From Bacteroidota bacterium (lineage in GTDB: Bacteria; Bacteroidota; Bacteroidia; CAIKAF01), in assembly GCA_023432985.1 (NCBI GenBank), contig JAEZEQ010000059.1:1-58391 (forward strand): DNA of 58,391 nucleotides, given 5' to 3'. The notes below the pieces were generated by a model. That model worked only from the letters and a program-made list of their open reading frames with translations. It made no database searches and had not been told where the DNA came from. Below, piece by piece: positions 23,425 through 32,931 of this stretch. Position 1 is the first letter of the stretch; the number at the start of each line of letters is the position of its first letter. Both the position numbers and the translations under genes were made by a program.

Positions 23425-24570
23425 ATGAAAAGAATTTATCTGGATAATGCCGCAACTACAGCTCCTCACCCTGAAGTTATAGATGCTATGAAAAACTGTT
23501 TGGATAGTTGCTGGGGAAACCCTTCGTCTATCCACGCATACGGCCGCGAAGCAAGAACGGTGATCGACAGAGCAAGGAAACAAATAGCCGAACTAATTGG
23601 GGCTTCTCCATCCGAAATATTTTTCACCTCCGGAGGAACCGAAGCCAATAATATGGTATTGAGGCAAAGTATTCATGCATTTAACCTGAAGCATATTATC
23701 AGCTCCCCAACCGAACATCATGCCGTACTCCACACATTGGAAGAATTGCATGCTGCCGGTAAAATTCAGCTTCACTTGTTGAATTTAGACCCACTTGGGA
23801 ATATAGACCAGGAGCAACTTGAAGAATTATTAAAAAAGAATAGTCATAGCCTGGTTTCTATAATGCATGCCAATAATGAAATCGGAACCAAAATTGATCT
23901 GGAAAAAATTGCCGATTTAATTGGACAAAATGGGGGACTCTTTCATTCTGACGCCGTGCAAACTATGGGTCATTATGCCTTCGACCTGAAAAATGCCGGC
24001 CTGCATTTCACAAATGGAGCCGCACATAAATTTCACGGTCCAAAAGGAATTGGGTTTTGCTATATTAAAAGCGGTCATACCCTACAACCCTTTATTACCG
24101 GAGGAGCTCAGGAAAGAAATATGAGAGCCGGAACCGAAAATTTATACGGAATAGTAGGCCTTGCCAAAGCTATGGAAATAGCATACCGTAATCTGACCGA
24201 AGATCAACAATATGTGCGCAATCTCAAAAATTTAATGATAAGAGAATTGCAACAAAGGATTCCAAATATTGAATTTAACGGCGATATAGGAGAACAAAGT
24301 CTATATACCGTACTGAACGTATTACTCCCCGAATGCGAAGAAGCCGAAATGGCATTATTTAAACTCGATATTCAGGGCATAGCTGTTTCGGGAGGTAGTG
24401 CATGCAGTAGCGGCAGCAATGTGGGTTCTCATGTAATTGCCGCCATAAAACCTAATAATACCCGAACGGCTATACGATTTTCTTTCAGCAAGTTTAATAC
24501 CCCGGAAGAAATCATATTCGTTGCCGAAACCCTTCAAAAAATGCTACATAAAAACAAAATTCATGCATAA
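23425..24570 (+). CDS. Cysteine desulfurase (NifS/IscS type)
   Basis: A PLP enzyme of about 381 residues that takes sulfur from cysteine for Fe-S clusters and tRNA thiolation. Seen: N-terminal IYLDNAATTAPHPEV, NPSSIHAYGREA, FTSGGTEANNMV, the Schiff-base lysine in GAAHKFHGPKGIGF, and the persulfide cysteine in VSGGSACSSGSNVGSH, the long active loop typical of group I desulfurases. No iscU or suf genes are adjacent. The ATG at 23425 is chosen; a TTG two codons upstream gives only a 2-residue extension. Confidence 0.93.
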   Translation: MKRIYLDNAATTAPHPEVIDAMKNCLDSCWGNPSSIHAYGREARTVIDRARKQIAELIGASPSEIFFTSGGTEANNMVLRQSIHAFNLKHIISSPTEHHAVLHTLEELHAAGKIQLHLLNLDPLGNIDQEQLEELLKKNSHSLVSIMHANNEIGTKIDLEKIADLIGQNGGLFHSDAVQTMGHYAFDLKNAGLHFTNGAAHKFHGPKGIGFCYIKSGHTLQPFITGGAQERNMRAGTENLYGIVGLAKAMEIAYRNLTEDQQYVRNLKNLMIRELQQRIPNIEFNGDIGEQSLYTVLNVLLPECEEAEMALFKLDIQGIAVSGGSACSSGSNVGSHVIAAIKPNNTRTAIRFSFSKFNTPEEIIFVAETLQKMLHKNKIHA

Positions 24571-24624
24571 ATCTATTATTTTAAGCGCAAATTGTAAATA
24601 ATACATATGTTGTGTTTTTTTTAC

Positions 24625-24632
24625 TATCTTTG
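24625..24632 (+). promoter_or_regulatory. -7 box for the zinc-ribbon gene
   Basis: TATCTTTG followed by CA, an exact TAnnTTTG match, 33 nt before the ATG at 24666. No -33 element at the expected distance. Confidence 0.4.
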
Positions 24633-24665
24633 CAGGCTTAAAAATATTAGTTTTTTCCATCAAAT

Positions 24666-25466
24666 ATGGCAAAAAAGAAAGAAACTCCGAAAGCCCTTAG
24701 CGGCGAATTATCAGTAGAAGAAAAACTACGTGCTTTGTTCGATTTACAACAAATCGATTCTAAAATTGACCGTATTCGTACTATCCGCGGAGAACTTCCT
24801 TTGGAAGTGCAGGATTTGGAAGATGAAATCAGCGGACTGCAAACGCGTTTAGACAAATTTAAAGCCGAAGTAAAAGCTTTTGAAGAGGATATCGCCAAAC
24901 GCAAACAGCAAATTAAAGATTCTCAAACTCTGATTAAAAAATACGAATCGCAACAAACCAATGTTCGTAATAACCGCGAATTCGATTCTCTTTCTAAGGA
25001 AATTGAATTTCAAACTTTAGAAATTCAACTTTCTGAAAAGAAAATGAAAGAAACTTCTTTCAAAATCGAGGATAAAAAGAAAGTGATTGCCGAAATTAGT
25101 AAGAAAATTGAAGATCGCAGCCTCGATTTGGATCATAAAAAATCCGAATTGAATGATATCATTTCCGAAACGCAAAAGGAAGAAGAAGCTCTCCTTTCTC
25201 TTAGCTCAGAATACGCAAAACCAATTGAAGAAAGATTATTAATCGCCTATAACCGAATTCGCACCGGCGCTACGAACGGGCTTGCCGTGGTAAGCATTGA
25301 CCGCGATGCATGCGGAGGCTGTTATTCTAAGATTCCTTCTCAAAGACAACTCGATATCGCTCAACATAAGAAAATTATCGTATGTGAACACTGTGGTCGC
25401 GTTCTGGTTGACGAAGTGCTCGCCAGCGAAGAAGAAGATAAGATCAAAAGACTGGTAAACGCATAG
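24666..25466 (+). CDS. Coiled-coil protein with C4 zinc ribbon
   Basis: A 266-residue cytosolic protein. Seen: an N-terminal MAKKKE lead, a long antiparallel-type coiled coil (about 20-190, rich in Lys, Glu, Ile and Ser), and a C-terminal C4 zinc ribbon with CGGCYSKIPSQRQ and CEHCGRVLVDE. This is the widespread C4-type zinc-ribbon family that includes Helicobacter HP0958 (FlgZ). Roles reported for relatives differ, so none is claimed here. It may bind nucleic acid or act as a chaperone-like adaptor. It is monocistronic, with a long terminator hairpin after it. Confidence 0.85.
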   Translation: MAKKKETPKALSGELSVEEKLRALFDLQQIDSKIDRIRTIRGELPLEVQDLEDEISGLQTRLDKFKAEVKAFEEDIAKRKQQIKDSQTLIKKYESQQTNVRNNREFDSLSKEIEFQTLEIQLSEKKMKETSFKIEDKKKVIAEISKKIEDRSLDLDHKKSELNDIISETQKEEEALLSLSSEYAKPIEERLLIAYNRIRTGATNGLAVVSIDRDACGGCYSKIPSQRQLDIAQHKKIIVCEHCGRVLVDEVLASEEEDKIKRLVNA

Positions 25467-25499
25467 TCTCCTTTAAATAATTTTCCGGTTTTCCGGTAT

Positions 25500-25570
25500 A
25501 AGCAGGATTTTCATTCTGATTATATATTTCTTAAATGAATATATAACGACTGAAAATCCTGCTTTTTTTA
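25500..25570 (+). terminator. Long intrinsic terminator after the zinc-ribbon gene
   Basis: AAGCAGGATTTTCA and TGAAAATCCTGCTT form a perfect 14-bp outer stem. An inner palindrome (TTATATAT / ATATATAA) extends it. A T run follows on the plus strand. Confidence 0.85.
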
Positions 25571-25724
25571 TGCCTGCTTTTTTTAAACCCCATCCCTACT
25601 CGCTTAATATTTTCTCATATCATATGCCGGGACTTCGTTCTTATATGCCATATCCCATTCCGGTTTAACTATTATATAAATTACCCTGACCAATGCCAAT
25701 ATCAGGTATACTGAAATACGTAAA
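25571..25724. other. Intergenic stretch without recognised features
   Basis: The gap from 25467 to 25787 holds two convergent terminators with this AT-rich filler between them. I see no ORF, promoter pair or repeat in it. Confidence 0.6.
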
Positions 25725-25725
25725 C

Positions 25726-25759
25726 AAAAAAACGACTGCCCATATCTGAGCAGTCGTTT
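25726..25759 (-). terminator. Intrinsic terminator of the T9SS-secreted protein gene
   Basis: AAACGACTGC and GCAGTCGTTT form a perfect 10-bp stem with a 10-nt loop. On the minus strand a run of seven T follows. Confidence 0.85.
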
Positions 25760-25787
25760 GTATGAATTTAAATCTATTTTTTATTCC

Positions 25788-28283
25788 TTATTGAACCACA
25801 ATTTTTTGTCCGAAATTATGTGTAGCATTTCCGACTCTAAGGTAATATACACCCGAGGCTAATTGTGAAACAGGAATTTGAATGCTATTATTGCTTTGCG
25901 TAATTATGTTTTGTGTATAAACACTTTTTCCATCTACGGAAATCAAATTCAAATTCAATTCTTTTCCTTGTTCAAAGTTGAATGAAATCCACACAAAGTC
26001 ACTGGCCGGATTTGGAGATACGGTAAAGTTAAATTCTTTGGCCATATCTTCTAAACCTAAACAGGCATCTACAACTAAATTCTGACTTGCAACACCTGTA
26101 CATCCCAACCCATCTGTATAAGAATATGCCACCTCATAGGTACCTAATCCCAATCCCGAAGGCGAAACCGATGTCGATGCAACTCCGTCTAAAGTATAGC
26201 TACCTCCTGCAGGCGAACCTCCAGTCAATGTAAAATCATCTGCATATACACATACCAATCCGTATGGAGTCAAACTCACCGCAGGAGCCGGATTAACCGT
26301 AATTTGAATACTTGCTGTATTACTGCAAGCGTTTGCATCTGTACCTGTAACCGTATAGGTTATGTCCGAAGTCGGCTTAGCTACTACTATAGCGCCTGTA
26401 CCTGCGGAAAGTCCGCTAAGTGGACTCCAGCTATAATTTGTTCCCCCACCGGCTGTAAGCACACTGCTGTCGTTTTCACAAATGGTTGTCAACGATGCAG
26501 AAACGGAAATGGAAGGTATAGCATGAACCGTTACGGTGAAATTATGGGAACTGGATGGACATGAACCCGAAGCTGCTATTGCATTAGAAACGGTATAAGT
26601 ACCAACTGAACTCAATGCAAAATTAATTTCTCCCGTTGAGGCATTTATTGATAAACCGGCCGGAGTTGCACTAAATAAACCCGAACCCGCTCCCGGGCCA
26701 AATACAGGCAATTCATTAGCTGAATTATTACAATAAGAAGCCGTTGCATAACTAAACACAGCGGAAGGACTGTTCGTAATAACGATGGTCTGATTCGAAG
26801 TCAACGCACAAGCACCGGATGTGGTATAGGTAACCGTATAGGTACCCGGACTACTGGATGTCATGTTTATTTCTCCTGTTGAAGTGCTTACAAATACCAG
26901 ACCTGTTCCACTTGCACTAAAAGTACCGGGCGAACTAACAGTTGGTGTAGGGTTGCTGCTTCCTACGCAAATTGTATTTGACGGGTATGTAAATGTAGCA
27001 TTCTCAGCACTCACATTTACATTCAATGTTGAGGCTGCACTTGATCCACAACTGCTGTTTGCGACTACGGAAATCGTACCACCGCTTGCACCAACATTGA
27101 CCGTAATGGAATTGGAAGTCGAACTGCCTGTCCACCCCGAAGGTAAAGTCCACGTATAAGAAGTTGCCCCTGCAACCGGAGAAATGGTATAGGTTTGGCT
27201 TCCACTTCCGCAAATATTAACAGCTCCCGAAATAGCACCGGGATTTGCAGGAAGTACACCTAAAGTAATCGGGGTTGCTTTATTGTCAATACAACTTGCC
27301 CCAAAGCCACCCACTGTATATAAGGTCGGAGTTTTTGAGCCGGAAGTTGGATAGGTATAGGTATGACTATTTGCCCAAACAAAAGGTTGTGCTCCCGTCA
27401 TATTCCATGCATAGGTTGAGTCCGGAACACTCTGAAAATAGGTTTTAAAGCTTTGGAAATTATACATACGATTCGCAATCAATGCGGCCGGAGTGGTTGT
27501 ATTTGTGAATGTTATAGGCTGATTGGCACAAGCCGGAGAAGGATTGATCGTGAAATTTGTATTGATATTGTAGTTGATAATGGGTGCTACAATGGGCTCA
27601 AAATCAAAAGGACCACCGGTAAAAGTTTGCGTAATGGTCGGGATGCTAACCCAAGCGCCATTCGATCCGGCATAAAAAGAGGATTTTGCTCTGGCCAATC
27701 CCTCATCGTAGGCCTGCAATGGAGCTGCATCATTCAAGAAAATGTCGAATATACTTCCATTCGATGTCAAATCCACCACCACGGCATAATTACCTGTAAC
27801 CACGAGCGGACTGGCAAAAACGATGCGTCTGTAATTGAAAAAGGTATCCGTAATCAGCATGGTGCCACTTCCAACCAAAGTTGTGGGCGTATTGGATGCA
27901 TTTACTGTATAAATGGATGCTCTCAGGGTTAGTGAAGCGGCCAAATCATCCGGACTTTTTCTTCCAAATATTTCTACTCCGGTAATATTATGCGAAGTGG
28001 CATTTAAATAAGTCTGACTCATGGCTTCATTATCGTCAGCCCATAATTCGAAGGTATAAAAATTGCCTGTCCCCAAATAGGTTTCTTTCGTTTGTGCATA
28101 ACGTAATGTATCCACACAAAGCAATGCTTTTGGAGCTTGATTCGGATCCACCACAACGCGTTCATTAAAAGCAGCGGGTTTAACAGCTGGCTTAATTAGC
28201 CCTCGATTTCCATTCTGTGCAAATGCACTCCATGCAGATAAAGCAAAAATGCTCACTGTCACAAGACGTAAAGTGATTTTCAT
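25788..28283 (-). CDS. Large secreted protein with Ig/PKD-like repeats and T9SS sorting domain
   Basis: An 831-residue exported protein. Seen: a signal peptide (MKITLRLVTVSIFALSAWSAFAQ), an N-terminal beta-sandwich-like region with GVEIFGRKSPDDLAASL, a series of Ser/Thr/Gly/Pro-rich Ig/PKD-like modules (about 330-730; repeated pieces such as TYTVTYTTSG, GTYTVSNAIAASG, DITYTVTGTDANAC), and a type A T9SS C-terminal domain (FTVSPNPASDFVWISFNFE ... LASGVYYLRVG). It is probably a cell-surface or secreted adhesin-like protein. No enzyme motif is visible. Monocistronic, with promoter and terminator both seen. Confidence 0.85.
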   Translation of the reverse strand: MKITLRLVTVSIFALSAWSAFAQNGNRGLIKPAVKPAAFNERVVVDPNQAPKALLCVDTLRYAQTKETYLGTGNFYTFELWADDNEAMSQTYLNATSHNITGVEIFGRKSPDDLAASLTLRASIYTVNASNTPTTLVGSGTMLITDTFFNYRRIVFASPLVVTGNYAVVVDLTSNGSIFDIFLNDAAPLQAYDEGLARAKSSFYAGSNGAWVSIPTITQTFTGGPFDFEPIVAPIINYNINTNFTINPSPACANQPITFTNTTTPAALIANRMYNFQSFKTYFQSVPDSTYAWNMTGAQPFVWANSHTYTYPTSGSKTPTLYTVGGFGASCIDNKATPITLGVLPANPGAISGAVNICGSGSQTYTISPVAGATSYTWTLPSGWTGSSTSNSITVNVGASGGTISVVANSSCGSSAASTLNVNVSAENATFTYPSNTICVGSSNPTPTVSSPGTFSASGTGLVFVSTSTGEINMTSSSPGTYTVTYTTSGACALTSNQTIVITNSPSAVFSYATASYCNNSANELPVFGPGAGSGLFSATPAGLSINASTGEINFALSSVGTYTVSNAIAASGSCPSSSHNFTVTVHAIPSISVSASLTTICENDSSVLTAGGGTNYSWSPLSGLSAGTGAIVVAKPTSDITYTVTGTDANACSNTASIQITVNPAPAVSLTPYGLVCVYADDFTLTGGSPAGGSYTLDGVASTSVSPSGLGLGTYEVAYSYTDGLGCTGVASQNLVVDACLGLEDMAKEFNFTVSPNPASDFVWISFNFEQGKELNLNLISVDGKSVYTQNIITQSNNSIQIPVSQLASGVYYLRVGNATHNFGQKIVVQ

Positions 28284-28308
28284 CGTTAGTTAATTTTTAG
28301 ATTAATGG

Positions 28309-28341
28309 CAAATTTAAGCTAAATAATTTGAATTTACACAA
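28309..28341 (-). promoter_or_regulatory. Promoter of the T9SS-secreted protein gene
   Basis: Minus strand TTG (28339-28341), 22-nt spacer, TAAATTTG (28309-28316), 25 nt before the ATG at 28283. Confidence 0.55.
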
Positions 28342-28442
28342 GATAATTTTCCACACTTCAAGTTCAATATTTTATGGAAAAGTATTTCCATGCTTATGCT
28401 TCTGTTTCCTGATTTATTTATTAGTTTCGTATTCAAAATAAA

Positions 28443-29525
28443 ATGAATATGGCCAAAGTACACAACTTCTCGGCAGGCCCGGGAATACTACCAAAAGAAG
28501 TATTACAAAAAGCGGCGGACGCAGTTCTTAATTTTGATAATCTGGATTTATCGCTGCTCGAAATTTCGCACAGAAGCAAGAATTTCGAAAATGTAATGGA
28601 TAATGTGCGCGCACTCGTTCTAGAATTGATGGAACTTTCTTCCGATAAATACGAAGTATTATTCCTGCAAGGAGGTGCCAGTATGCAGTTTTATATGGCC
28701 CCACTGAATCTCTTATCCTTAAACGGGAAAGCCGCATATATCAATACCGGTGAATGGGCAACCAGGGCTATTAAAGAAGTGAAAAAAATAGGAAATGTAG
28801 AGGTATGCGCGTCGAGTGAGGATGCTCATTTTTCTTATATTCCAAAGGATTTTTCGATCCCCGCTGATATAGATTTTCTACATTATACGTCGAATAATAC
28901 CATTTATGGTACTCAATATCATCATATCCCGGAAACAGAGTCTACCCTGGTATGTGATATGAGTTCGGATATTTTCAGTCGCCCAACCGACTTTTCTAAA
29001 TTCGGATTAATATACGCAGGCGCTCAAAAAAATATGGGTCCCGCCGGAACTACTCTGGTTGTCGTAAAGAAAGAATTGCTGGGTAAAACAGGAAGAGAAT
29101 TGCCTACTATGCTCGATTATCAAGTGCATATTAAAGGAGGAAGTATGTATAATACACCTGCCGTATTCCCGATTTATGTTTCCTATCTTACTTTACAATG
29201 GTTGAAAAATAATGGCGGACTCGAAAATATAGGCAAAATCAACGATGCCAAACAAAGCCTTTTTTATGGCGAAGTAGACCGCAATCCGCTCTTTAAAGGT
29301 ACCGCTAAGAAAGAAGACAGAAGCTGGATGAATGCCACATTCGTTCTGGAAAAACCGGAACTGGACGAACATTTTGCAGCGATGATTAAAGATGCGAATA
29401 TATCCCAATTAAAAGGTCATCGTTCCGTAGGCGGATACAGAGCAAGTATGTACAATGCCTTACCACTCGAAAGTGTGGAAGTATTGGTGCAGGTTATGAA
29501 GGAATTTGAAGCAAAATTTGGATAA
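28443..29525 (+). CDS. serC: Phosphoserine aminotransferase SerC
   Basis: A 360-residue class V PLP aminotransferase that makes 3-phosphoserine from 3-phosphohydroxypyruvate and glutamate. Seen: VHNFSAGPGILPKEVL, LLEISHRSKNFENV, FLQGGASMQFYMAPLNL, CDMSSDIFSRP, the Schiff-base lysine in IYAGAQKNMGPAGTTLVV, and the C-terminal LKGHRSVGGYRASMYNALP. The length is normal. An in-frame ATG at 28449 would fit the family start equally well. The next gene, serA, begins 4 nt after the stop, so two successive serine-pathway enzymes are coupled. Confidence 0.96.
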   Translation: MNMAKVHNFSAGPGILPKEVLQKAADAVLNFDNLDLSLLEISHRSKNFENVMDNVRALVLELMELSSDKYEVLFLQGGASMQFYMAPLNLLSLNGKAAYINTGEWATRAIKEVKKIGNVEVCASSEDAHFSYIPKDFSIPADIDFLHYTSNNTIYGTQYHHIPETESTLVCDMSSDIFSRPTDFSKFGLIYAGAQKNMGPAGTTLVVVKKELLGKTGRELPTMLDYQVHIKGGSMYNTPAVFPIYVSYLTLQWLKNNGGLENIGKINDAKQSLFYGEVDRNPLFKGTAKKEDRSWMNATFVLEKPELDEHFAAMIKDANISQLKGHRSVGGYRASMYNALPLESVEVLVQVMKEFEAKFG

Positions 29526-29529
29526 AAAA

Positions 29530-30492
29530 ATGGGAAAAATAATTCTAGCAAATGACGGTATAGATGCAGCCGGAAAGGCCATTTTGGAAAAAAAAGGCTT
29601 TCGAGTGCTCACTGAGAATGTAAAACAAGAAGATTTAATTGCATTTATTAATGAACATCAGGTAAAAGCCCTGTTGGTGCGCAGTGCCACCAAAGTCAGA
29701 AAAGACATTATCGACGGCTGCCCCTCTCTGGAGGTGATAGGCAGAGCCGGAGTAGGCATGGATAATATAGACGTTAGTTATGCGCGCGAACAAGGAAAAA
29801 AGGTGATTAATACGCCCGGCGCTTCTTCTCAAAGTGTGGCCGAACTGGTATTTTCGCATTTGTTTTCGGTAGCCCGTTTTATTCCCGAAGCAGCGCGACA
29901 AATGCCCTCTAATGGAGTAGAAAAGTTTGGAGATTATAAGAAAATTTATTCCAAAGGATTCGAATTGAAAGGCAAAACATTGGGTATAATCGGCTTTGGT
30001 AGAATAGGCCAAAATACGGCGCGATTGGCCTTGGGCCTGGGAATGAACGTACAACCCTTCGACCCGGTTGTCGATGAAGTCATTCTAGACCTCGATTTTT
30101 TTCACACCGATGATACCTTTAGTATTGAATACAAAACCGTAAGCCTCGAGGATGTTTTCAAAAAAAGCGACTTTATTACCGTGCATGTTCCCGGAACAAA
30201 AGATGGTAAAGCGCTTATCGGAGAAGCCGAAATTGCACTAATGAAGGATGGAGTTATTTTAGTAAACACCGCCAGAGGTGGAGTTATCGATGAAAATGCA
30301 TTGCTCAATGGCCTGAATTCAGGAAAAATTGCCTATGCCTGCCTCGATGTTTTCGAAAATGAACCTACACCCAAAATAGAACTATTGCAACACCCTAAAG
30401 TACTTGCTACACCGCATATAGGCGGCAGTACCAAAGAAGCTCAGGAACGTATCGGAATTGAACTGGCCAGCCTGGTCGCCGATTCTTTATAA
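29530..30492 (+). CDS. serA: D-3-phosphoglycerate dehydrogenase, short form
   Basis: A 320-residue NAD-dependent 2-hydroxyacid dehydrogenase, the entry enzyme of serine synthesis. Seen: VIGRAGVGMDNIDV, the Rossmann loop TLGIIGFGRIGQNTARLA, FITVHVPGTKDGKALIG, VNTARGGVIDENALL (catalytic Arg), and the His of LATPHIGGSTKEAQ. The C-terminal ACT regulatory domain of long SerA forms is missing, so serine feedback by that route is not expected. The ATG at 29530 is chosen. An upstream TTG at 29506 lies inside serC and adds residues that do not match the family. Confidence 0.94.
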   Translation: MGKIILANDGIDAAGKAILEKKGFRVLTENVKQEDLIAFINEHQVKALLVRSATKVRKDIIDGCPSLEVIGRAGVGMDNIDVSYAREQGKKVINTPGASSQSVAELVFSHLFSVARFIPEAARQMPSNGVEKFGDYKKIYSKGFELKGKTLGIIGFGRIGQNTARLALGLGMNVQPFDPVVDEVILDLDFFHTDDTFSIEYKTVSLEDVFKKSDFITVHVPGTKDGKALIGEAEIALMKDGVILVNTARGGVIDENALLNGLNSGKIAYACLDVFENEPTPKIELLQHPKVLATPHIGGSTKEAQERIGIELASLVADSL

Positions 30493-30497
30493 AATGA

Positions 30498-30524
30498 AAA
30501 GGGGAATACATTGTATTCCCCTTT
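30498..30524. terminator. Bidirectional terminator between serA and rsmD
   Basis: AAAGGGGAATAC-ATT-GTATTCCCCTTT is a perfect 12-bp stem with a 3-nt loop between convergent genes, T-rich on both exits. Confidence 0.85.
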
Positions 30525-30525
30525 A

Positions 30526-31059
30526 TTATTCTCCAAAAAAACTAAAACAAACGCTCCCATATTTTCTCGTTTCCAGAAAATGGGGATAGTCATCAAATTG
30601 GGTTTTAGTCCCATGTTCCATTACAAAAATCCCACCTTCGCGCAATAACCCTGATTGCATCACCATTTCAGGCAATGTTAGAGCTTGCTCCATGTCGAAT
30701 GGCGGATCCGCAAATATGACATCATAGCTTTCTCCACTGCTTTGTATAAACTGAAAAACATCACGGCGTAATACCAATAACTGTTTTAAGCCATATGTAT
30801 CGGCATTTTGCTGTATAGCTTTACAATGTGCGGCTTCAATATCTACCGCGGTAACCGATGCAGCCCCGCGCGATACAAATTCCAAACTAATAGACCCTGT
30901 GCCTGCAAATAAATCCAATATTTTTAATCCGTCAAACTCTACCAAATTATTCAATACATTAAATAAGCCGGTTTTTGCAAAATCGGTCGTAGGACGAGCC
31001 TTCAAATTCGAAGGTATATACATTTTTCGCCCTTTCAAGAAACCGGTAATTATCCTCAT
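30526..31059 (-). CDS. rsmD: 16S rRNA (guanine-966-N2)-methyltransferase RsmD
   Basis: A 177-residue SAM-dependent methyltransferase modifying G966 of 16S rRNA during 30S assembly. Seen: N-terminal MRIITGFLKGRKMYIP, RPTTDFAKTGLFNVL, SAM motif I LKILDLFAGTGSISLEF, and the catalytic FADPPFDM. The length fits the family. Its ATG overlaps the dnaJ stop by 4 bases, placing ribosome maturation in the same transcript as the DnaK co-chaperones. Confidence 0.93.
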   Translation of the reverse strand: MRIITGFLKGRKMYIPSNLKARPTTDFAKTGLFNVLNNLVEFDGLKILDLFAGTGSISLEFVSRGAASVTAVDIEAAHCKAIQQNADTYGLKQLLVLRRDVFQFIQSSGESYDVIFADPPFDMEQALTLPEMVMQSGLLREGGIFVMEHGTKTQFDDYPHFLETRKYGSVCFSFFGE

Positions 31060-32207
31060 CCCTTATCGAATATATCTTTCATTTTATCAAAAAATCCCGA
31101 TTTCTCATCATTGTTCGGCTTGAAATTGGGTGCATTTCTTATTTTTTCGAGCATTTGCTTCTCTTCTTTGCTAAGACTTTCGGGGGTGTACACATAAACG
31201 GTCACATATAAATCTCCCGTTCTGTAGCCTTGAAGCTCGGGCATGCCTTTGCCTTTCAATTTAAATACCTTACCACTTTGGGTACCGGCCGGAATTTTAA
31301 TCTTCGCTTTTCCGCCCAATGTGGGTACTTCGCTTTCAAATCCCAAACAAGCATCTGCAAAATTGATGTTCAGGTTATAATAAATATTATTTCCATCCCG
31401 CATAAAATAAGGATGTTCCTGCTCTTCTATTACTACATATAAATCACCCGGAACCCCGCCTCGGGCGCCCATATTCCCCTTGCCCTGTACGGTCAGTTGC
31501 ATGTCGTGCGCAACGCCGGCCGGAATTTTCAATTCGAGCAATTCTTCTCCTCTCACTACTCCGTCGCCATGACATTTGCTACACTTATCGGTAATGGTCT
31601 GACCTGCACCACTACAATGGGGACAAGTGGTCTGCGTTTGCATGCGACCCAGAAAAGTCTGCGTGATCTGGGTTACAACTCCCCTGCCCTGACAGGTAGA
31701 ACATGTGCTGGTTTTCCCATTTTTAGACCCTGTATTGTTGCACGCATCACAAGAAACATTTTTATTGATCTTGATTTTTTTAGTCACCCCGGTCGACATT
31801 TCTTCTAGGGTCAACTTCACTTTAATGCGGATATTGGATCCCCGATTCACCTGACGGCCTCTTTGCTGACGTCCACCGCCAAAACCAAATGCATCGCCAA
31901 AGATATCGCCAAAATGGTCGAATATGTCGTCCATATTCATACCCTGACCACTAAATCCGCCGCCCGGACCGCCCGCAGCACCGCCCATTCCGGCATGCCC
32001 AAAACGATCATAGCGCGCCTTCTTGTCGGCATTACTCAATACTTCATAAGCCTCGGCAGCCTCCTTAAATTTTTCTTCAGCCTCTTTATTACCCGGATTC
32101 TTATCGGGATGAAACTGAATCGCTTTCTTACGATATGCCTTTTTTATCTCCTCTGCCGTAGCATTTTTGGATATTTCTAATACTTCGTAATAATCTCTTT
32201 TCGACAT
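31056..32207 (-). CDS. dnaJ: Chaperone protein DnaJ
   Basis: A 383-residue type I J-protein, co-chaperone of DnaK. Seen: a J domain with YYEVLEISKNATAEEIKKAY and the HPD tripeptide in FHPDKNPGN, a Gly/Phe-rich linker (about 73-110), a zinc-finger region with four CxxC motifs (CDACNNTGS, CSTCQGRG, CPHCSGAG, CSKCHGDG), and the C-terminal substrate-binding domains. Full length. It follows grpE by 13 nt and overlaps rsmD by ATGA. dnaK is not in this window. Confidence 0.96.
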   Translation of the reverse strand: MSKRDYYEVLEISKNATAEEIKKAYRKKAIQFHPDKNPGNKEAEEKFKEAAEAYEVLSNADKKARYDRFGHAGMGGAAGGPGGGFSGQGMNMDDIFDHFGDIFGDAFGFGGGRQQRGRQVNRGSNIRIKVKLTLEEMSTGVTKKIKINKNVSCDACNNTGSKNGKTSTCSTCQGRGVVTQITQTFLGRMQTQTTCPHCSGAGQTITDKCSKCHGDGVVRGEELLELKIPAGVAHDMQLTVQGKGNMGARGGVPGDLYVVIEEQEHPYFMRDGNNIYYNLNINFADACLGFESEVPTLGGKAKIKIPAGTQSGKVFKLKGKGMPELQGYRTGDLYVTVYVYTPESLSKEEKQMLEKIRNAPNFKPNNDEKSGFFDKMKDIFDKG

Positions 32208-32220
32208 CTTTCTTTAGCTT

Positions 32221-32784
32221 TTATTGACCCACAACTACTTTGGGCACACGGAGGGGACTTCCGTTTAATTCATATCCTTTTTCGGCACAATCGATTATTT
32301 TGCCTTTCATATCCTCACTCGGTGCCGGTACCTGCGCAATGGCATCATGTAAATCGGAATCAAATACGGCTCCAATTACCTCCATCTCTTTTAAACCCTT
32401 CTGCTCTAAAGCCAAACGCAATTTTTTTATAATCAAATCTACCCCTTCTTTCACTCCGGACACATCTACCGCTTGGTCTATCATTTTCTCGGCACGATCT
32501 AAATCGTCTAAAACAGGCAAAATGGCAAGAAATATATCCTGACCTGCCGTTTTGACATATTCCATGCGCTCCTTCGCCATACGCTTTTTCATATTTTCGA
32601 AGTCCGCAAACAGACGTAGTAATTTATCCTGTGATTCTGAATATTTCAATGCATAATCCTCTTCTTCCATTACTACGGCTTCATTTTCCTGATTCAGCTC
32701 TGTATCCGTGGACGCATTTTCGGCCGCTTGATCCGATGGCCTGTTCATTTCTTCTTCGTTGTGCTTTTGTGTTTCCTGATTCAT
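32221..32784 (-). CDS. grpE: Nucleotide exchange factor GrpE
   Basis: A 187-residue nucleotide exchange factor for DnaK. Seen: a charged disordered N-terminus, a long helix (about 45-110, with ENMKKRMAKERMEYVKTAGQ), the conserved ILPVLDDLDRAEK, and a C-terminal beta-wing domain ending YELNGSPLRVPKVVVGQ. It is the first gene of grpE-dnaJ-rsmD. No CIRCE (TTAGCACTC-N9-GAGTGCTAA) inverted repeat is visible upstream, so HrcA control of this promoter is not indicated. Confidence 0.93.
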   Translation of the reverse strand: MNQETQKHNEEEMNRPSDQAAENASTDTELNQENEAVVMEEEDYALKYSESQDKLLRLFADFENMKKRMAKERMEYVKTAGQDIFLAILPVLDDLDRAEKMIDQAVDVSGVKEGVDLIIKKLRLALEQKGLKEMEVIGAVFDSDLHDAIAQVPAPSEDMKGKIIDCAEKGYELNGSPLRVPKVVVGQ

Positions 32785-32931
32785 AACCCAATCTTTTTTT
32801 ATCTATGTAGCAAAATCAATACCAAGCTACCCAATATGACAATATGTCTATTTTTACTTATTTAATCATTTAGGTTGGTGTTTTGATTTAAAAAAACGTC
32901 TTTTGTAATTCAACTCAAATATTTTTATTTC

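Noticed and set aside
26304..27932. Several plus-strand ORFs opposite the T9SS-secreted protein
   Set aside because: They are shadow frames of a Thr/Ser/Val-rich coding sequence, with no promoter or family similarity.
29506..29529. Longer serA start at TTG
   Set aside because: The extension lies inside serC and lacks family similarity; the ATG at 29530 fits.
32785..32931. CIRCE heat-shock operator before grpE
   Set aside because: No TTAGCACTC-N9-GAGTGCTAA-like repeat is present.
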